From assembly GCA_029817715.1 (NCBI GenBank), contig JARUPY010000473.1, positions 4,278,001-4,342,000 on the forward strand: 64,000 nt of DNA, read 5' to 3'. The position numbers were made by a program, and so were the translations under genes. Below, piece by piece: positions 46,346-58,096 of the stretch. The notes beneath the pieces were generated by a model. The model saw only the letters and a list, made by a program, of their open reading frames with translations. It had not been told where the DNA came from and did no database searches. The stretch is from Melastoma dodecandrum. Lineage: Eukaryota > Streptophyta > Magnoliopsida > Myrtales > Melastomataceae. Each line of letters starts with the position of its first letter. Position 1 is the stretch's first letter.

Positions 46346-47838
46346 AGGGTGTTCCTAAGCCGATGCTCAATGTAATAAAAGGACCACATTATCGTGTGGC
46401 ATTTTGGGGCATCATGAAATAAAATCTTTGGAGGTCAACTCGTTATGAATATTTAGACACGTAATTCACGACTTAAATATGGTCCAGCGAACCAATGAGA
46501 CGTTGCAAAGGGAAATTAGGAGAGAAGAGAGAAAAATTTCGGTATACCGATTCTAATTCGAATTTTTAAAATATCGGGAATTCGGGATCGAGATTGGGAA
46601 TGAGATTTGATATGGGGATCGGTATTGGAAAAATAAAATTCGATATTTTACCGAATATCAAATTTTTACGGTGCGTCTCATTTAAAAAAAAAAACTAAGA
46701 CCGAACCACTTGTTCTTTGCATGTTTCGTGTCCGCAATATAACACTAATGACTAAAAAAACTAATAGGCCGAACCCAACAATTACTTGTTCTTTGCATGT
46801 TCCGTGTCTGCAATATAACACTAATGACTAACTATTAGGTTGACGTTTTTATCGATTTTGTATCTAAAAACAATTTTTAAAATTTTTAATAAATTTCGAC
46901 ACTGCATGATCAAGTGTTGGTGAAAATTTTACAATTTAATGGTTTGAAATGTACAAGTGTTGGTGAAAATTTTACAATTTAATGGTTTGAAATGTACAGT
47001 AGATGTTTACTCTCATGCTTAAAGGTAATAAAAATTCGGTAATTTGGTAAAATACCGAATTACCGAAATAAAATTCGGTAATTTACCGAAATATCGAATT
47101 ATAAATTCTAAATCGGGATCGGAATCTAAAATTTTGAGTTCTTTAAAATTCGGTATTTCGATAATCGGTATTTCGGTATTTTCGAAATACCGAATGCTCA
47201 CCCCTGATTCCTACTGCAATAAAAGATACTTAACTGAGTTATACAACCAACCAAGAAGGCTAAATCCTATCCGATATGACTAAAGAGTCTTATTTGTTTT
47301 TTATGCTTTTGGATTCACACATAATTTGTTCCTTTTTATCGAAGTTTTTGGCAAGTGAAGCAAACCCAAGTTGAAAGAAAAAAAAAAGCCTACATGCATT
47401 AATATATTATGGTAAAATAATACATTTTTGTTAAGTTGTACGTGACAGAAAGTTAGAGACCATAAATAACAAAAGATTTGGACATAGATAGACATAGAAT
47501 ATTTTTCTATCAGTGATCATATTGGAGAAACGAGATAACGAAGAGGTTCTACAATGAACAGAGTCGTGGTTAAGTCTCGAGTTTGATTTGTCTTTTGATC
47601 TGCAAGGAGTAAGAACTTTTTCATAAAATATCTTCTTCCTCCTTTCCCTTTAAAAAGTTTCTCCCAAATGCCGTGTCTCTTTTTGAGTCTTTCTAAGGTT
47701 TCATCACCTGAATCAGAGCCTCCCACCTATGTGGCTTCATATTTAACTAGGCGGAGAACATCATCTCTCTCTTTAAATTGAACATTTTTCGTTTAGCTAC
47801 AAGTCAGCTTACCTGGACCAACTATAAGTCCATCCAAA
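46346..47838 (+). repeat. 3' flank of copy A: palindrome-rich module of the 2S albumin unit, inverted
   Basis: This is the reverse complement of 58745-60170 and 62030-63430. From 46535 to 47196 it carries many CGGTATT/AATACCG and CGGTAATT/AATTACCG words that can fold back. It ends in GCTCACCCCT, like the end of the hAT at 55050-58088. A 43-bp exact tandem duplication specific to this copy lies at 46911-46953 and 46954-46996. A tandem pair around GTTCTTTGCATGTT(T/C)CGTGT (46720 and 46790) is shared by all copies. Confidence 0.75.
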
Positions 47839-48200
47839 AATATATCTCATTTCACTTTCCATCAAAATTTCAAGGTTTTTTTTCATCAAAAGCTTAACAA
47901 ATTAAAATAAAATTTAAAAAATATAAAAAAAACCTCAATAAAATATCCATGATTTCAAAATGATTCACAAAATTATTCTCTCTTGATAAATATAAATCAC
48001 CATTTTAAAAAGATTATATGCTTCCTAGTAAAAATTGATTGATATTTTGTTGCCGTGTTATTGATAAGTGGAAATCAAATAAAAATATAGTCTTTCAGTG
48101 TGAGTTAAGTGATTAAAATATCTTTTAGATAATTATGAAATTTAAATGAAGTACACTTTTAATTGTATTTAATAAAGATAAAAAGAAATTGTTACCGAAG
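47839..48200 (+). repeat. Unit block X, same orientation as in the array
   Basis: Matches 58360-58735 and 61650-62025 on the same strand (CAAAAATATATCTCATTTCA ... AAGAAATTGTTACCGAAGC), whereas 45650-47830 matches them on the opposite strand. So an orientation switch occurs at about 47830-47839. The block is cut at about 48200 by the copia element. Confidence 0.75.
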
Positions 48201-48264
48201 CATATAATGTGGAGAGCAATATCAGGTATATGCTATTGGAGAGCGATATCAGGTATCTAATAAT

Positions 48265-51200
48265 GTGGAGATCACACACGTGTTGGAGATGATGAATGCT
48301 TTGGCTTACAAGGATTTTGCCAATGTGAGGGAGTACATTATGAGATGGGTGCTTGTGCAGTCTAAGCTGAGTGCCCACAAGATTGATTTGCTGGAGAATT
48401 ACATTGTTCCTCGCATCCTCAGCTCTTTGCCTCCTGAGTTTGGAATGATCAAGATTGCTTTTAATACTCAAGGAGAGAGTTGGATAGTGAATTAGTTGAT
48501 CACTCGTTGTGTTGCTGAGGAGGAGAAAATTAAGAAAGACACGGGGCCAAATGCTTTTGTAGTGACTGGTACTGGATCAAGTTTCCGTAAAGGGGAAAAG
48601 GATTTCAAAAGGAGTTCAAACCACGGAACAGTCAGGAACCTCAGAATTTTAAGAAGTTCGGTGTTGGACAAAGGCATGGCAAAACATTTCATAAGGATGC
48701 ACCTGTGAGTGCTAAAGGTGGCGTTAAGTGTTTCTTTTGTGAGAAAATGAGACACTTGAAGAAAGACTGTTACCGGTACAAGAATTGGCTTGAGAAGCAA
48801 AAGAAGAAGAATGTGGGAGGTAAACCATCAGCTTTGGTTTGTTTCGATTCAAATCTTGCCGATGTGTCTTCGAATACTTAGTGGATAGATAGCGGTGCAT
48901 CTGTTCATATTGCTATGACCTTGCAGGGATTCCAGAGGCAAAGGATGCCAAATGAATATGAAGGCAAGGTGAAAGTGGGGAATAACGTAGAAGCTGCCGT
49001 TGAATTTATAGGAGTTGTTAAACTTCCTTTATATTCAGGCTCTGAACTTGTTTTAGAGAACATTTTGTATATTCCCACTTTCAGGAGAAACTTGATCTCT
49101 GTTCCTATGTTGGACAAATTTAGATTCAGTTGTTTATTTCATAATGGCTTTATTCAGTTGTCGTTAAATTCAAAAGTTGTTGGTAATGTGACATTATCCA
49201 ATGGCCTTTATCGATTGGATTTGGTACCTTCATATGATGTTGAATCCTTATGTGCTGAATTTTCAGCGCCTAAAAGAGTTTTGTCGAATGAGAAGTCTTC
49301 GATGTTGTGGCACAAACGTTTGGCCCATATATCTAAAGAGCGAGTGGAACGTCTTATAAAGGACAATTTGCTTCCCTCTCTTGATTTCAGTGACATGGAG
49401 ACTTGTGTTGATTGTATCCGAGGAAAGTTGATGAAGACTCGGAAGAAGGGAGCCACATAGACGGCTATCAGTGGACCTCTTCAGACTACTTTATGTGGAA
49501 ATAAGTATTTCATCACCTTCATAGACGATTTCTCTCGCTACGGCTACGTGTTTTTCACAAAAGAGAAGTCTGAGGCTTTGGAGAAATTTAAGGTCTTCAA
49601 GTTAGAAGTTGAGAATCAATTGGAGAAAACAATTAAGATTGTGAGATCGGATAGATGCGGTGAGTATTACGGTAGACATACAGGCTCCGGACAGCAGATA
49701 GGGCCCGTTTGCAAAATTTTTGCAAGAATGTGGGATCATACCACAATATATACTATGCCTCATACTCCTGAGCATAATGGCGTGGCAAAACGAAGGAACT
49801 GAACTCTGATAGATATGGTAAGGAGTATGATGGATAAGTCCAACTTGCCTAACTATCTATGGGGAGAGGCATTTAAGACAGCTGCATACATTCTCAATAG
49901 AGTTCCAGCAAGTCTATGCAGAAGACTCCATTTGAGTTGTGGACTGGGAGAAAACCTAGTCTTAATCATTTTCGTGTTTGGGGTTGTCCAGCTAAGGTGA
50001 GATTGTTCAATCCAGTCGAGAAGAAGACAGATCCCCGAACAATTTGTGCCTTCTTCATTGGATATCTGGAAAGATCTAAGGATTATAGATTTTATTGTCC
50101 ATCGATGGAAAATAAAATAATGGAGTCTTTTACTGCGAAGTTTCTAGATAATGATATTGCAGATGTGCAAGATTTTCCTGCTACTTCATCTGATATTCAA
50201 AATTTTGTTGTCATTCCTGTGCCGCCTTCTACGGGAACTACTGTTGTAGCGGCTCCTATTGAAAATATTCATTCATCAGAGGGTGTAAATGGAGAGGAGC
50301 AGGATACGATTGTTGAAAATCCTCCGGTTGTTACAGAAATGGTTCCCATGAGGAGATCAACTAGAGTAAGGAGACCTGTTTTATCTGATGATTACATTGT
50401 CTTCCTTGAAGAAGATTGCAATGGATTAGTGAGTGATCCCATAAACTTTGACGAAGCAGTCGGCGGACCTCAAAGCAATGAATGGTTGTCTGCAATGAAA
50501 AATGAGTTGCAGCCTGTGGCGGCTAATGATGCGTGGGAGCTCTTGGAACTGCCTGATGGATAAAAGGTAGTTGGTTGTAAATGAGTCTTCAAGTCCAGGA
50601 AAGACGCCAAAGGTAACATTGAACGTCATAAGGCAAGGTTGGTGGCCAACGGATTCACTCAACGAGCCGGTGTTGACTACACGGAGACTTATTCTCCAGT
50701 TTCCTCTAAAGATGCATTCATAATTATGATGGCACTAGTTGCACATTTTGATCTAGAGTTACATCAGATGGATATAAAAACAGCTTTTCTGAATGGAAAC
50801 CTCTTGGAGAGTGTTCATATGGAACAACCAGAGGGTTTTGTGGTAGAAGGATCTGAGCACATGATTTGTAAATTAAAGAAGTCCATTTATGGATTAAAGC
50901 AGGCTTCTCGACAATGGTATTTAAAGTTTGATGAGGTGGTATCGTCCTTTGGATTTATTGAGAATCTATTTGATCAGTGTGTTTATATGAGGACTAGTGG
51001 GAGTAGTTTCATTTTTTTTGTCCTCTATGTGGATGATATCCTTCTTGCAAGTAATGATTTAGCTGATTTAGCACTATTACACGAAATTAAGGAGATGTTG
51101 TCTAGATCATTTGATATAAAGGACTTGGGCAAGACTGCTTATGTGCTTGGAATTGAAATTTATCGAGACAGATCTCGAAATGTGCTGGGACTGAGCCAAA

Positions 51201-52020
51201 GAGGTTATATTGATAAGGTACTTGAGCAATTCGCTATGCAGTCTTGCAAACTTGGAAAAATACCAATATTAAAAGGAGATAAGTTCAGTAAAGATCAATG
51301 TCCCAAGAATGATATTGAGAAAGAGTCCATAAAAGACATACCTTATAGTAGTGCTTGGTAGCTTGATATATGCTCAGGTCTGTATTAGATCGGATCTTGC
51401 CTTTCCTGTCAGCGTTCTTGGTAGATATTTGTCTAATCCGGGAAGGGAGCATTCGACTACTGCTAAAAAGGTAATTATTTGCAACGAACTAAGGCTAACA
51501 TGTTAGTCTATAAGAGAGTGGATAACCTTGAGATGGTCGGATATACAGATTCCGATTTTGCTGGTTGTTCTAATGACATGAAATCTACCTTAGGTTACAT
51601 ATTCATGTTGGCGGGAGGAGCTATTTCCTGGAAAAGTGTTAAACAGACTCTCATAGCTTCCTTGACATGCAGGCAGAGTTTGTTGCATGTTATGGGGCAA
51701 CTTCTTATGCTGTTTAGCTCAGAAATTTTATTTCAGGCCTTAGAGTTGTTGACTTCATTGCTAGACCATTAGTGATCTATTGTGATAACAGTGTTGTGGT
51801 ATTCTACTCCAAGAATAACCGAACTACGGGTAGTTCTAAACACATGGAGATTAAGTATCTTAAGGTTCACGAGCTAGTAAAGCAAGGCGATATTGTTGTT
51901 GAACATATCAGTATAGAGTCGATGTTAGCAGATCCACTGACTAAAAGACTTAGTCCCATAGCTTTTAAGAAACATGTTGTAGACATGGGTGTCTTAGAAT
52001 CCTTTGATATTTTCGGTTAG
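48265..52020 (+). pseudogene. Copia gag-pol, broken
   Basis: Gag fragment LPPEFGMIKIAFNTQ (48430); zinc knuckle CFFCEKMRHLKKDC (about 48730); protease WIDSGASVHI (48883), just after an in-frame TAG; pre-integrase MLWHKRLAHISKERVERLIK and CVDCIRGK (49300-49430); integrase FIDDFSRYGYVFF, VRSDRCGEYYG (usual GG is CG) and MPHTPEHNGVAKRRN (49520-49800); RT with QMDIKTAFLNGNL, YGLKQASRQWY and an intact YVDDILLAS (50770-51060); RNase H with YTDSDFAGCSNDMKSTLGY and CDNSVVVFYSKNNRT ... KHMEIKY, ending at 52020. Stops or frameshifts occur at 48495, 48880, 49460, 49802, near 49920, at 50563 and 51361, and near 51670. Confidence 0.85.
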
Positions 52021-52568
52021 TGGGAGCTTATGATACTCTTTGGTTGTATCCAACATTTCATTTTGTGAACTTTCAGTATCTTATTACCGACTATATATTT
52101 TTTTTGCATGCATGCAGTTACCTTTATGTCTTGTGCACATGACAGTTATTAAAGAAAATCTTGAGACTTGGTGCTTAGTCTCAAGTAGGATGGTATTGTC
52201 ACTAAAGTTTGCGCGCATTCAGGTTTATGAGACATATAAAGGAGCTCAAAGGTCTTTTTGACTAATTAAGGGCGTAAGGTTACAGAAAGATTAGGACCGA
52301 CTAAATTAGCATCAAATTTGATCACATAAGGGATGCTATTTCGGCTACACTGCCACATTGACCCGTGACGACTTGATTGCTTAGTATTGTGATTATGGTT
52401 GTCTTGTATCATTGAGTGATGCTCTGACGGTCATAGTTCGATGCTGGGTAATTTAGTTGGCCGGGGTTGTTTGAGATGTCTTTATATTGGCCATACAGAT
52501 GTTACAGCCAGAGAATCATCTTTTAAAATATTTTTTGGGTATAATTAATGTTGCCCATGTGGAAGAAT

Positions 52569-53185
52569 GTTAGAAATTTCTGATTTGGACTTTCATTAAT
52601 TGTTTATTTTTACTTTACTTTTATTTATTTCATTTTACTTTATTAAAGTATATTTTATAAAACAGGCTGTAACATAAGACAGTGCATGAAATCCCACTAA
52701 AGTATCGTGATCGCTGAAGTTATTGGGATATGCACATCTTGTTTATTTGATGTGGTTTACGGCTGGGTGTAGGCTATTTTTATATCCTATGGTCTGTTGA
52801 TGGATATGATCATAGGTTATACAGATTATGGTTATCTACGGCTAGGTCCCTTCCTGTATCCTTCAGACTTTATTTATTAAAGGGCAAAACTGATTTTTCA
52901 TGATGAAACTCTATATTAGGTTTCCTGTATCTGGGTTAATCACCCAGCCAGGTAGATCGTCAGTTTCTTTGGCCTCCTCCATCCAGAGCAGCCGTACATA
53001 ATTGAAAAGGGGAACAAGATCTAATCGCTCAGGTTTCAATGTTCAGGTTTACGGTATGGCGAACATGGCGAATGTGGGTACGTTTTTTTTCTTTAATCTT
53101 TCTCGGTAACCGTAAACCCGCGTAATCGATCCAGTTTTTCTTTGTTTTCTTTGTTTATGATTTCTGTGATTGTGTAAATTTCTAT
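52569..53185 (+). repeat. Copia 3' LTR
   Basis: Starts TGTTAGAAATTTC and pairs with the solo LTR at 43964-44510. Many substitutions separate the two, so they are unlikely to be LTRs of one recent insertion. Confidence 0.7.
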
Positions 53186-54159
53186 AGTTTGTATTTGGCC
53201 TTTTTATACAAAAGCTTCCTATATGTGTCCCTTTATGATCTCACAATACCATTCCGAGTACCGCGGTTATAGTTCATTCATATTTGTTGTCGCATCTGTG
53301 TTGAATGTGTAGTTATTAATAACATTAATTTCACAAAATAAATCATTGTTAATCGACAAAGCGTGTCGATGTAGGCATCCTCACGGTCGATTTGTTCGAG
53401 TGACGTGACGGTTCTTGTCAACCAAATTTTTGAAGCGTCATATGTTTTTGGATCACTCGTTATTCGTCGGGTTTCAGTGAGAACATGTTTTAGAGTGAGA
53501 ACATGGATCGGACGCAAATTTTCTAAATCCCAACCTAATTATCTAGCCGCTTCTTCAAACTTCGATGAAAATTTTTAAAAACGTATGTTATTCCCGCATC
53601 CAACTCTTTGGAAGGCAATTTTCAAAGTCCCATTCGAATCTTTGTCGGGCGATCGAATAGTCCCTTTAGGGAATTGCATTTTTGAGACGCGTGTCGCAGA
53701 GGTTTGTCATTTGAAACATGCATGGGCCACCTAAAACATGTTGACGATTAATGCTCACCGAACCAAAAATGTGTTGAGGAAGAAGATCGTAATACTTCGC
53801 GATCATGGCATGATAAACCCATTGGGTTTAAAGGAAGTAAAGAAGAAAAACAACACAAATATTTTCATTACAATAAAGATGGAGTTACAAAACATAATAC
53901 ACACCTAGGACTAGACGCATTTGGTCAGAAGAAAATACGATAGAAAATATAGACAACCAAAATGCCCTATATGGAAAGCAGGTGATCGTCCATCTGTCTT
54001 ATTTTGATTCTAACGAAGACTATTTATACTAAACATAAGACAATAACTAAAAAGCACGTGTGGAACTTGGAGCACAACCGTCCTTAATCACTAAGCATGT
54101 GCTGAAATTGGGCTCCAACTACCTTATATGCTTATAACCGTCGCTTAGCCAAAGGGAAG
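53186..54159. other. Spacer before the 2S albumin array, nothing recognised
   Basis: No gene or repeat family identified. It replaces the 3' half of the first array unit, whose 2S albumin copy stops at about 54165. Confidence 0.35.
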
Positions 54160-54164
54160 CGCTG

Positions 54165-54329
54165 CTCGACTATCTCGAGCTGCTCCCGACAGCCTCCTCC
54201 CCCGAATCGGTGGGAGTAGTTCTCATCCTCACCGAGGTCGACCTCGACCTTGGTCACGGCGGAGGCGGCCGCGAGGGAGACCAGCATGAGGCCGGCAAGG
54301 AGGGCAGCGAGGGTTGTAGGCTTGGCCCT
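54165..54329 (-). pseudogene. 2S albumin copy D, truncated and without start codon
   Basis: Aligned with the intact copies, the start ATG is AGG (plus-strand CCT at 54327-54329). The signal peptide, propeptide and first cysteine (GGGGCREQLEIV) are recognisable. Similarity ends at about 54165, so seven of eight cysteines and the rest of the gene are missing. Its promoter (RY and TATA) is kept. Confidence 0.85.
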
Positions 54330-54412
54330 TGGGTGGTCTTGGTATTTGGTTGTGGGGATGTGAGTTTGAATGATGAGGTCTTCGAAGTGTGGAGTTGGGG
54401 GTTATTTATAGG

Positions 54413-54503
54413 GGTAAGTCGGAGGTTTGCATGGGAAGTACGTGGAGGTGTAGATGTCGGAAGTGTTTTTTGTCATTTTGGAAGCGGTGGCCGTCTGCAT
54501 GCA
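54413..54503 (-). promoter_or_regulatory. Retained promoter of truncated copy D
   Basis: Plus-strand TATTTATA (54413-54420, a TATAAATA box on the minus strand) and TGCATGCA (54496-54503) have the same spacing as in copy B, though the gene behind them is dead. Confidence 0.7.
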
Positions 54504-55230
54504 TCGACGCGAAGAACCCCCGGTGCCTTAAGATGGTCTTGTCCGGTTGTTTCACTGAGATGGGGGGTTTGAAAATTTAGAATCGTAGAAAGGTGAACAG
54601 GGTGATCCTAATTGAGCTTTTTGAGTTAAGAATATGATAAGTTCATGAAAGTCGTGTTGTGATCAAAGGAGTTCCCGAGATCGGCAACATCTTCTTCCTC
54701 CCTCGGCTCTCCGTGCGTTGGACGAAGAAATCGCCCTACCCATCGACGAAACCAAGAAAATAAAAAAAATTATATTTTTTTATTCTTGTATCAAAAAGAT
54801 ATATATCGAAAATATTAAATGATGACATCGGCAGACCTATTATTTTAATTATTAATTTTTTTATTATTTTACTAAATAAATCAATTTATTTAATATATTT
54901 TTATTTTCCAATACTCCTTTTTATTTAATTACAACTGAAGGTTAACATTTTTATATTTTAATTAATATTTATCAAGCATAATTTTATTAATTTTTAATCA
55001 ATGTGAAGAGTATATTATCGTAAAACTTGAAATTTAAAATACATTTAAGTAGGGGCGAGCATAGGTTCCGGGTAAAATCGGGAACCTGTCGGAACCGGCA
55101 CCATAGGGTCGGTGTAAGTACAGGTTCTCGAATGGATCGGGTAGGTTCTAGGTTCTAAATTTTACAAAACCGGCGGTACCAAGTACGGTTCCAGGTTCTC
55201 CCCTCGGAACCAACTCGGAGAACCTGGAAC

Positions 55231-55317
55231 CTAACCTAAATATTACCCAACCCAATATCCTACCCTAAATTTTACCCAACCCAATAACCTACCCTAAATT
55301 TTACCCAACCCAATAAC
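55231..55317 (+). repeat. 29-bp tandem repeat, three units, inside the hAT left end
   Basis: Units at 55231-55259, 55260-55288 and 55289-55317. The last two are identical (CTACCCTAAATTTTACCCAA ...), and the first differs at a few bases. Confidence 0.85.
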
Positions 55318-55731
55318 CTAAATTAAACTTTACCCTACCCCAAACAATTGTCCCGGTTCCTAACCTTTCTATTCCCAGTCTCTCCCCCTCTTTACAACGT
55401 CTTCATCAAACGGTTCCAGGGGTTACGGTTTCTTACGGTAAGTCAGCTCCTAATATGCTTTTTCCCTTCTTCCCCGCCTTGCCTTGTCAATTTTTATTTA
55501 CAATTCTTTCTGGGTTATGATTTTTTGGAGGATTTTAGGGATGTGTTAGGTTGATTGAGCCGTGGGTGATGAGAATACTTTCTTAAAAGTTCTTTTTTTC
55601 TGAATATAGCCGGTCAGGGGGTGATTCTGTGGGGTTTGGATTTTGATTTTGAAGTAATTTGAGGCGTTGGTGCTCTGGATCATCTGTTTAATGATCTATT
55701 GTTTGATTTGTTAGGTTGTTCGAATTAGAAG

Positions 55732-57584
55732 ATGAATCCCGATTCTGACAACAATGAGGCTCAAACAACTAGTGTCAAGCGAACTTTAGCTTCAACAGCG
55801 GCCAATCTTCCTACTGCTCCTAAGGTAACAGGCAAACAAAACATAAAGTCTAACGTTTGGGATCATTTTGCGAAAATTCTGAATGAGAAGACTCATAAGG
55901 CAGAGAATGTGAAGTGCATTTACTGTAACAATGTGTACAAGTATAATCCTAATTAGGGCACTTCAATGATGTGGAAGCATATTAATAGTTGTCGAAGTTT
56001 CCTCATAATATGGATAAGCGACAAAAGATATTTACTAGCAGCAAATCGGAAGGATGCACAAGTCGTAATGTTATATCTACTTGGGTGTTTGATCAAGAAC
56101 GTTGCAGAGATATGCTTGCTAGGATGATTATTGTCGATGAACAACCTTTTTCACTTGTCGAGCATGAAGGTTTTTGCGCGTTTGTTAATGTTCTACAGTC
56201 TGCTTTCAAGCCTGTTTCTCGATTCACTGTTGCTAGAGATTGCATGAATATTTTCATAAGTGAGAAGATAGTGCTCAAAACTTTTATTGGCTCTTTGAAT
56301 TCTCGAGTGGCACTTATAACTGATACATGGACTTCCAATTAGAACTTGAACTATTTATGTCTTACTGCTCATTTTATTGACAATGAATGGAAGTTGCATA
56401 AACGCATATTGAGTTTTGTGGTTATGTCTAGCCATAAAGGGAAGGAAATTGGCAGAATGGTTGAGAAGTGCATTATTGATTGGGGAATACAACATCGTAT
56501 TTCTACTGTGATAGTTGACAATGCAAGCTCTAATGATGTTGCAGTGAAATACTTGAAAGATAAGCTCATTGAAAGCAACTCCTTGATCTTAGGCGGTGAG
56601 TTTTTCACATGAGATGCACTACACATATCTTGAATTTAATTGTGAATTGTATCATATCTCCAATATGATTTGCCAAATAGTGAAGATTGGTCGAACTTGG
56701 AAGTGATAATTAAATTTCTGAAGAAGTTTTATGATACTACTAAGAGGTTGTCGGGTTCTTTGTATGTGACATCAAATTCCTATTTCGAAGAAGTTGTTAG
56801 TATATTGACTGCTCTAAATGATTGGGCAAAGATAGAAAGGGATGTTCAACTTCAAATTATGTCACGCAAGATGAGGGAAAAGTTTGACAAGTACTTTGGC
56901 AGTATGGAGAATTGTAATATGATGGTCTTAATTGCTGTTGTATTGGATCCACGCTACAAGTTGAATTTTGTCAAGTTTTGCTGCAAGAAAGTGTATCGTA
57001 ATGATTCGGAAGTGATTAACTTGATAGTTGAAAGGCTGAAGTTTGTTTTACAACGGTTATTTGAGTATTATGAGCATTCTTCTGCCACATATATGCTTAA
57101 AAATGATGTGCTTTCTTGCAATAAAGTTGTGGAGCATATTGGATCAAGTAGTGGTTCTGCTTTGGATGATAGTTGTGAGATGTATGAGAATCTTCAAGAT
57201 GGCTACACGAGATACATGGAGGAAGAGTTGAATGTAGGAGGTAAATCTAAATTGGAGCGATACTTGGAAGACAAATGTGAAGAGTGTAAGGCTAATTTTG
57301 ATGTTTTAGGTTGGTGGAAAAGTAATGCCACAAAGTATTCCATTTTGCCTTGCATTGCGAGGGATATTTTAGCTATCCCCGTATCAACGGTTGCTTCTGA
57401 ATCTGCTTTTAGTACGTCGGGCCGTGTGTTGGATTGCTACCGTAGTTCACTAACTCCTAAAGTTGTTGAGGTATTAATATGCGTTCAAGATTGGCTAAGA
57501 TCCCCTTTATCTCCTATTAATATAGAGGAGAACCTGGAAAATGCCGAAAGATATGAACAAGGTATCTTAATTATTTCAATTTGA
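55732..57584 (+). pseudogene. RICESLEEPER-like hAT transposase, inactivated
   Basis: Start MNPDSDNNEA at 55732. A BED zinc finger (SNVWDHFAK, CIYCNNVYKYNPN, MWKHINSC; about 55850-55995) is interrupted by a stop at 55954-55956 and a frameshift near 55985. The catalytic-core N-terminal part follows (VALITDTWTSN at about 56305, stop at 56340-56342; IVDNASSNDVAVKYL near 56515). About 80 residues usual in the family are missing between LNLIVN and NSEDWSNLEV (about 56640-56670). DUF4413 (ILTALNDWAK ... VLDPRYKLNFV) and the C-terminal dimerisation domain (LDILAIPVSTVASESAFS-like region, GRVLDCYRSSLTP, VEVLICVQDWL) are uninterrupted to 57584. Inactive for transposition as it stands. Confidence 0.85.
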
Positions 57585-58096
57585 GTCATGATGTTTTTGT
57601 GTATCATTCGCTTACGTTTTGTTTACATGATTTGTTTATGCAGATTTTGCCGAAATTAATTCAGATATTACGAATGTTTGAAGGCTTTGAGCTTTGGAGA
57701 CGTTGATCGGGATTGAGCTTTGGAGGCGTTGTCGGATTGTTCGTAGCTCATTTCTGTTATGCGAACTTGTCGAGTTGGTCTTCATTTTGGGATAATTGAT
57801 TTGGTTTGTGGATATCTAGCATGTTTTTAGGACTTTTGGTTTGGCTAGTAGATACTTGGCATATTGGTACATAATTGGGATGAATCTCTGTATTCTCTGC
57901 TACTTTGGTATGCTAATTGAAAGTTCTAATAGAAGGCACTGGAACCGGAACCGATAGATTGGTTCCTGGGTAGTTCTTTAAACTACTGGGTACGTTCTAG
58001 GTTTTAAAATTAAGGAACCGGCCATTACATGGTAGGTTCCAGGTTCCACGTCCGGAACCTACCCACCCGGAACCTGCTCACCCCTACATTTAAGTT

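Larger units (their letters stand above)
48200..53185 (+). mobile_element. Ty1/copia retrotransposon, 5'-truncated
   Basis: Gag-pol remnants from about 48240 are followed by a 3' LTR starting TGTTAGAAATTT at 52569. The sequence ahead of it (GTGGAAGAA) fits a copia polypurine tract. The 5' LTR and the start of gag are absent; at about 48200 the sequence changes directly from 2S-albumin-unit repeat to gag. Pol order (integrase before RT) defines the copia superfamily. The right LTR limit is approximate. Confidence 0.85.
55050..58088 (+). mobile_element. hAT transposon (RICESLEEPER-like) with perfect 8-bp target duplication
   Basis: Terminal inverted repeats TAGGGGCGAGCA (left) and TAGGGGTGAGCA (right, minus strand). 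Both sides are flanked by CATTTAAG (55042-55049 and 58089-58096). Subterminal regions have many GGTTCC/GGAACC words, and 29-bp tandem units lie at 55231-55317. The uninterrupted target is present in the next array unit at 61389-61396. It carries a broken transposase gene. Confidence 0.9.

Noticed and set aside
43964..53185. One intact copia element carrying a captured 2S albumin gene
   Set aside because: No primer binding site follows the first LTR, the two LTRs differ at many positions and the gene belongs to a local array; separate events are simpler. Kept as a finding with this caveat.
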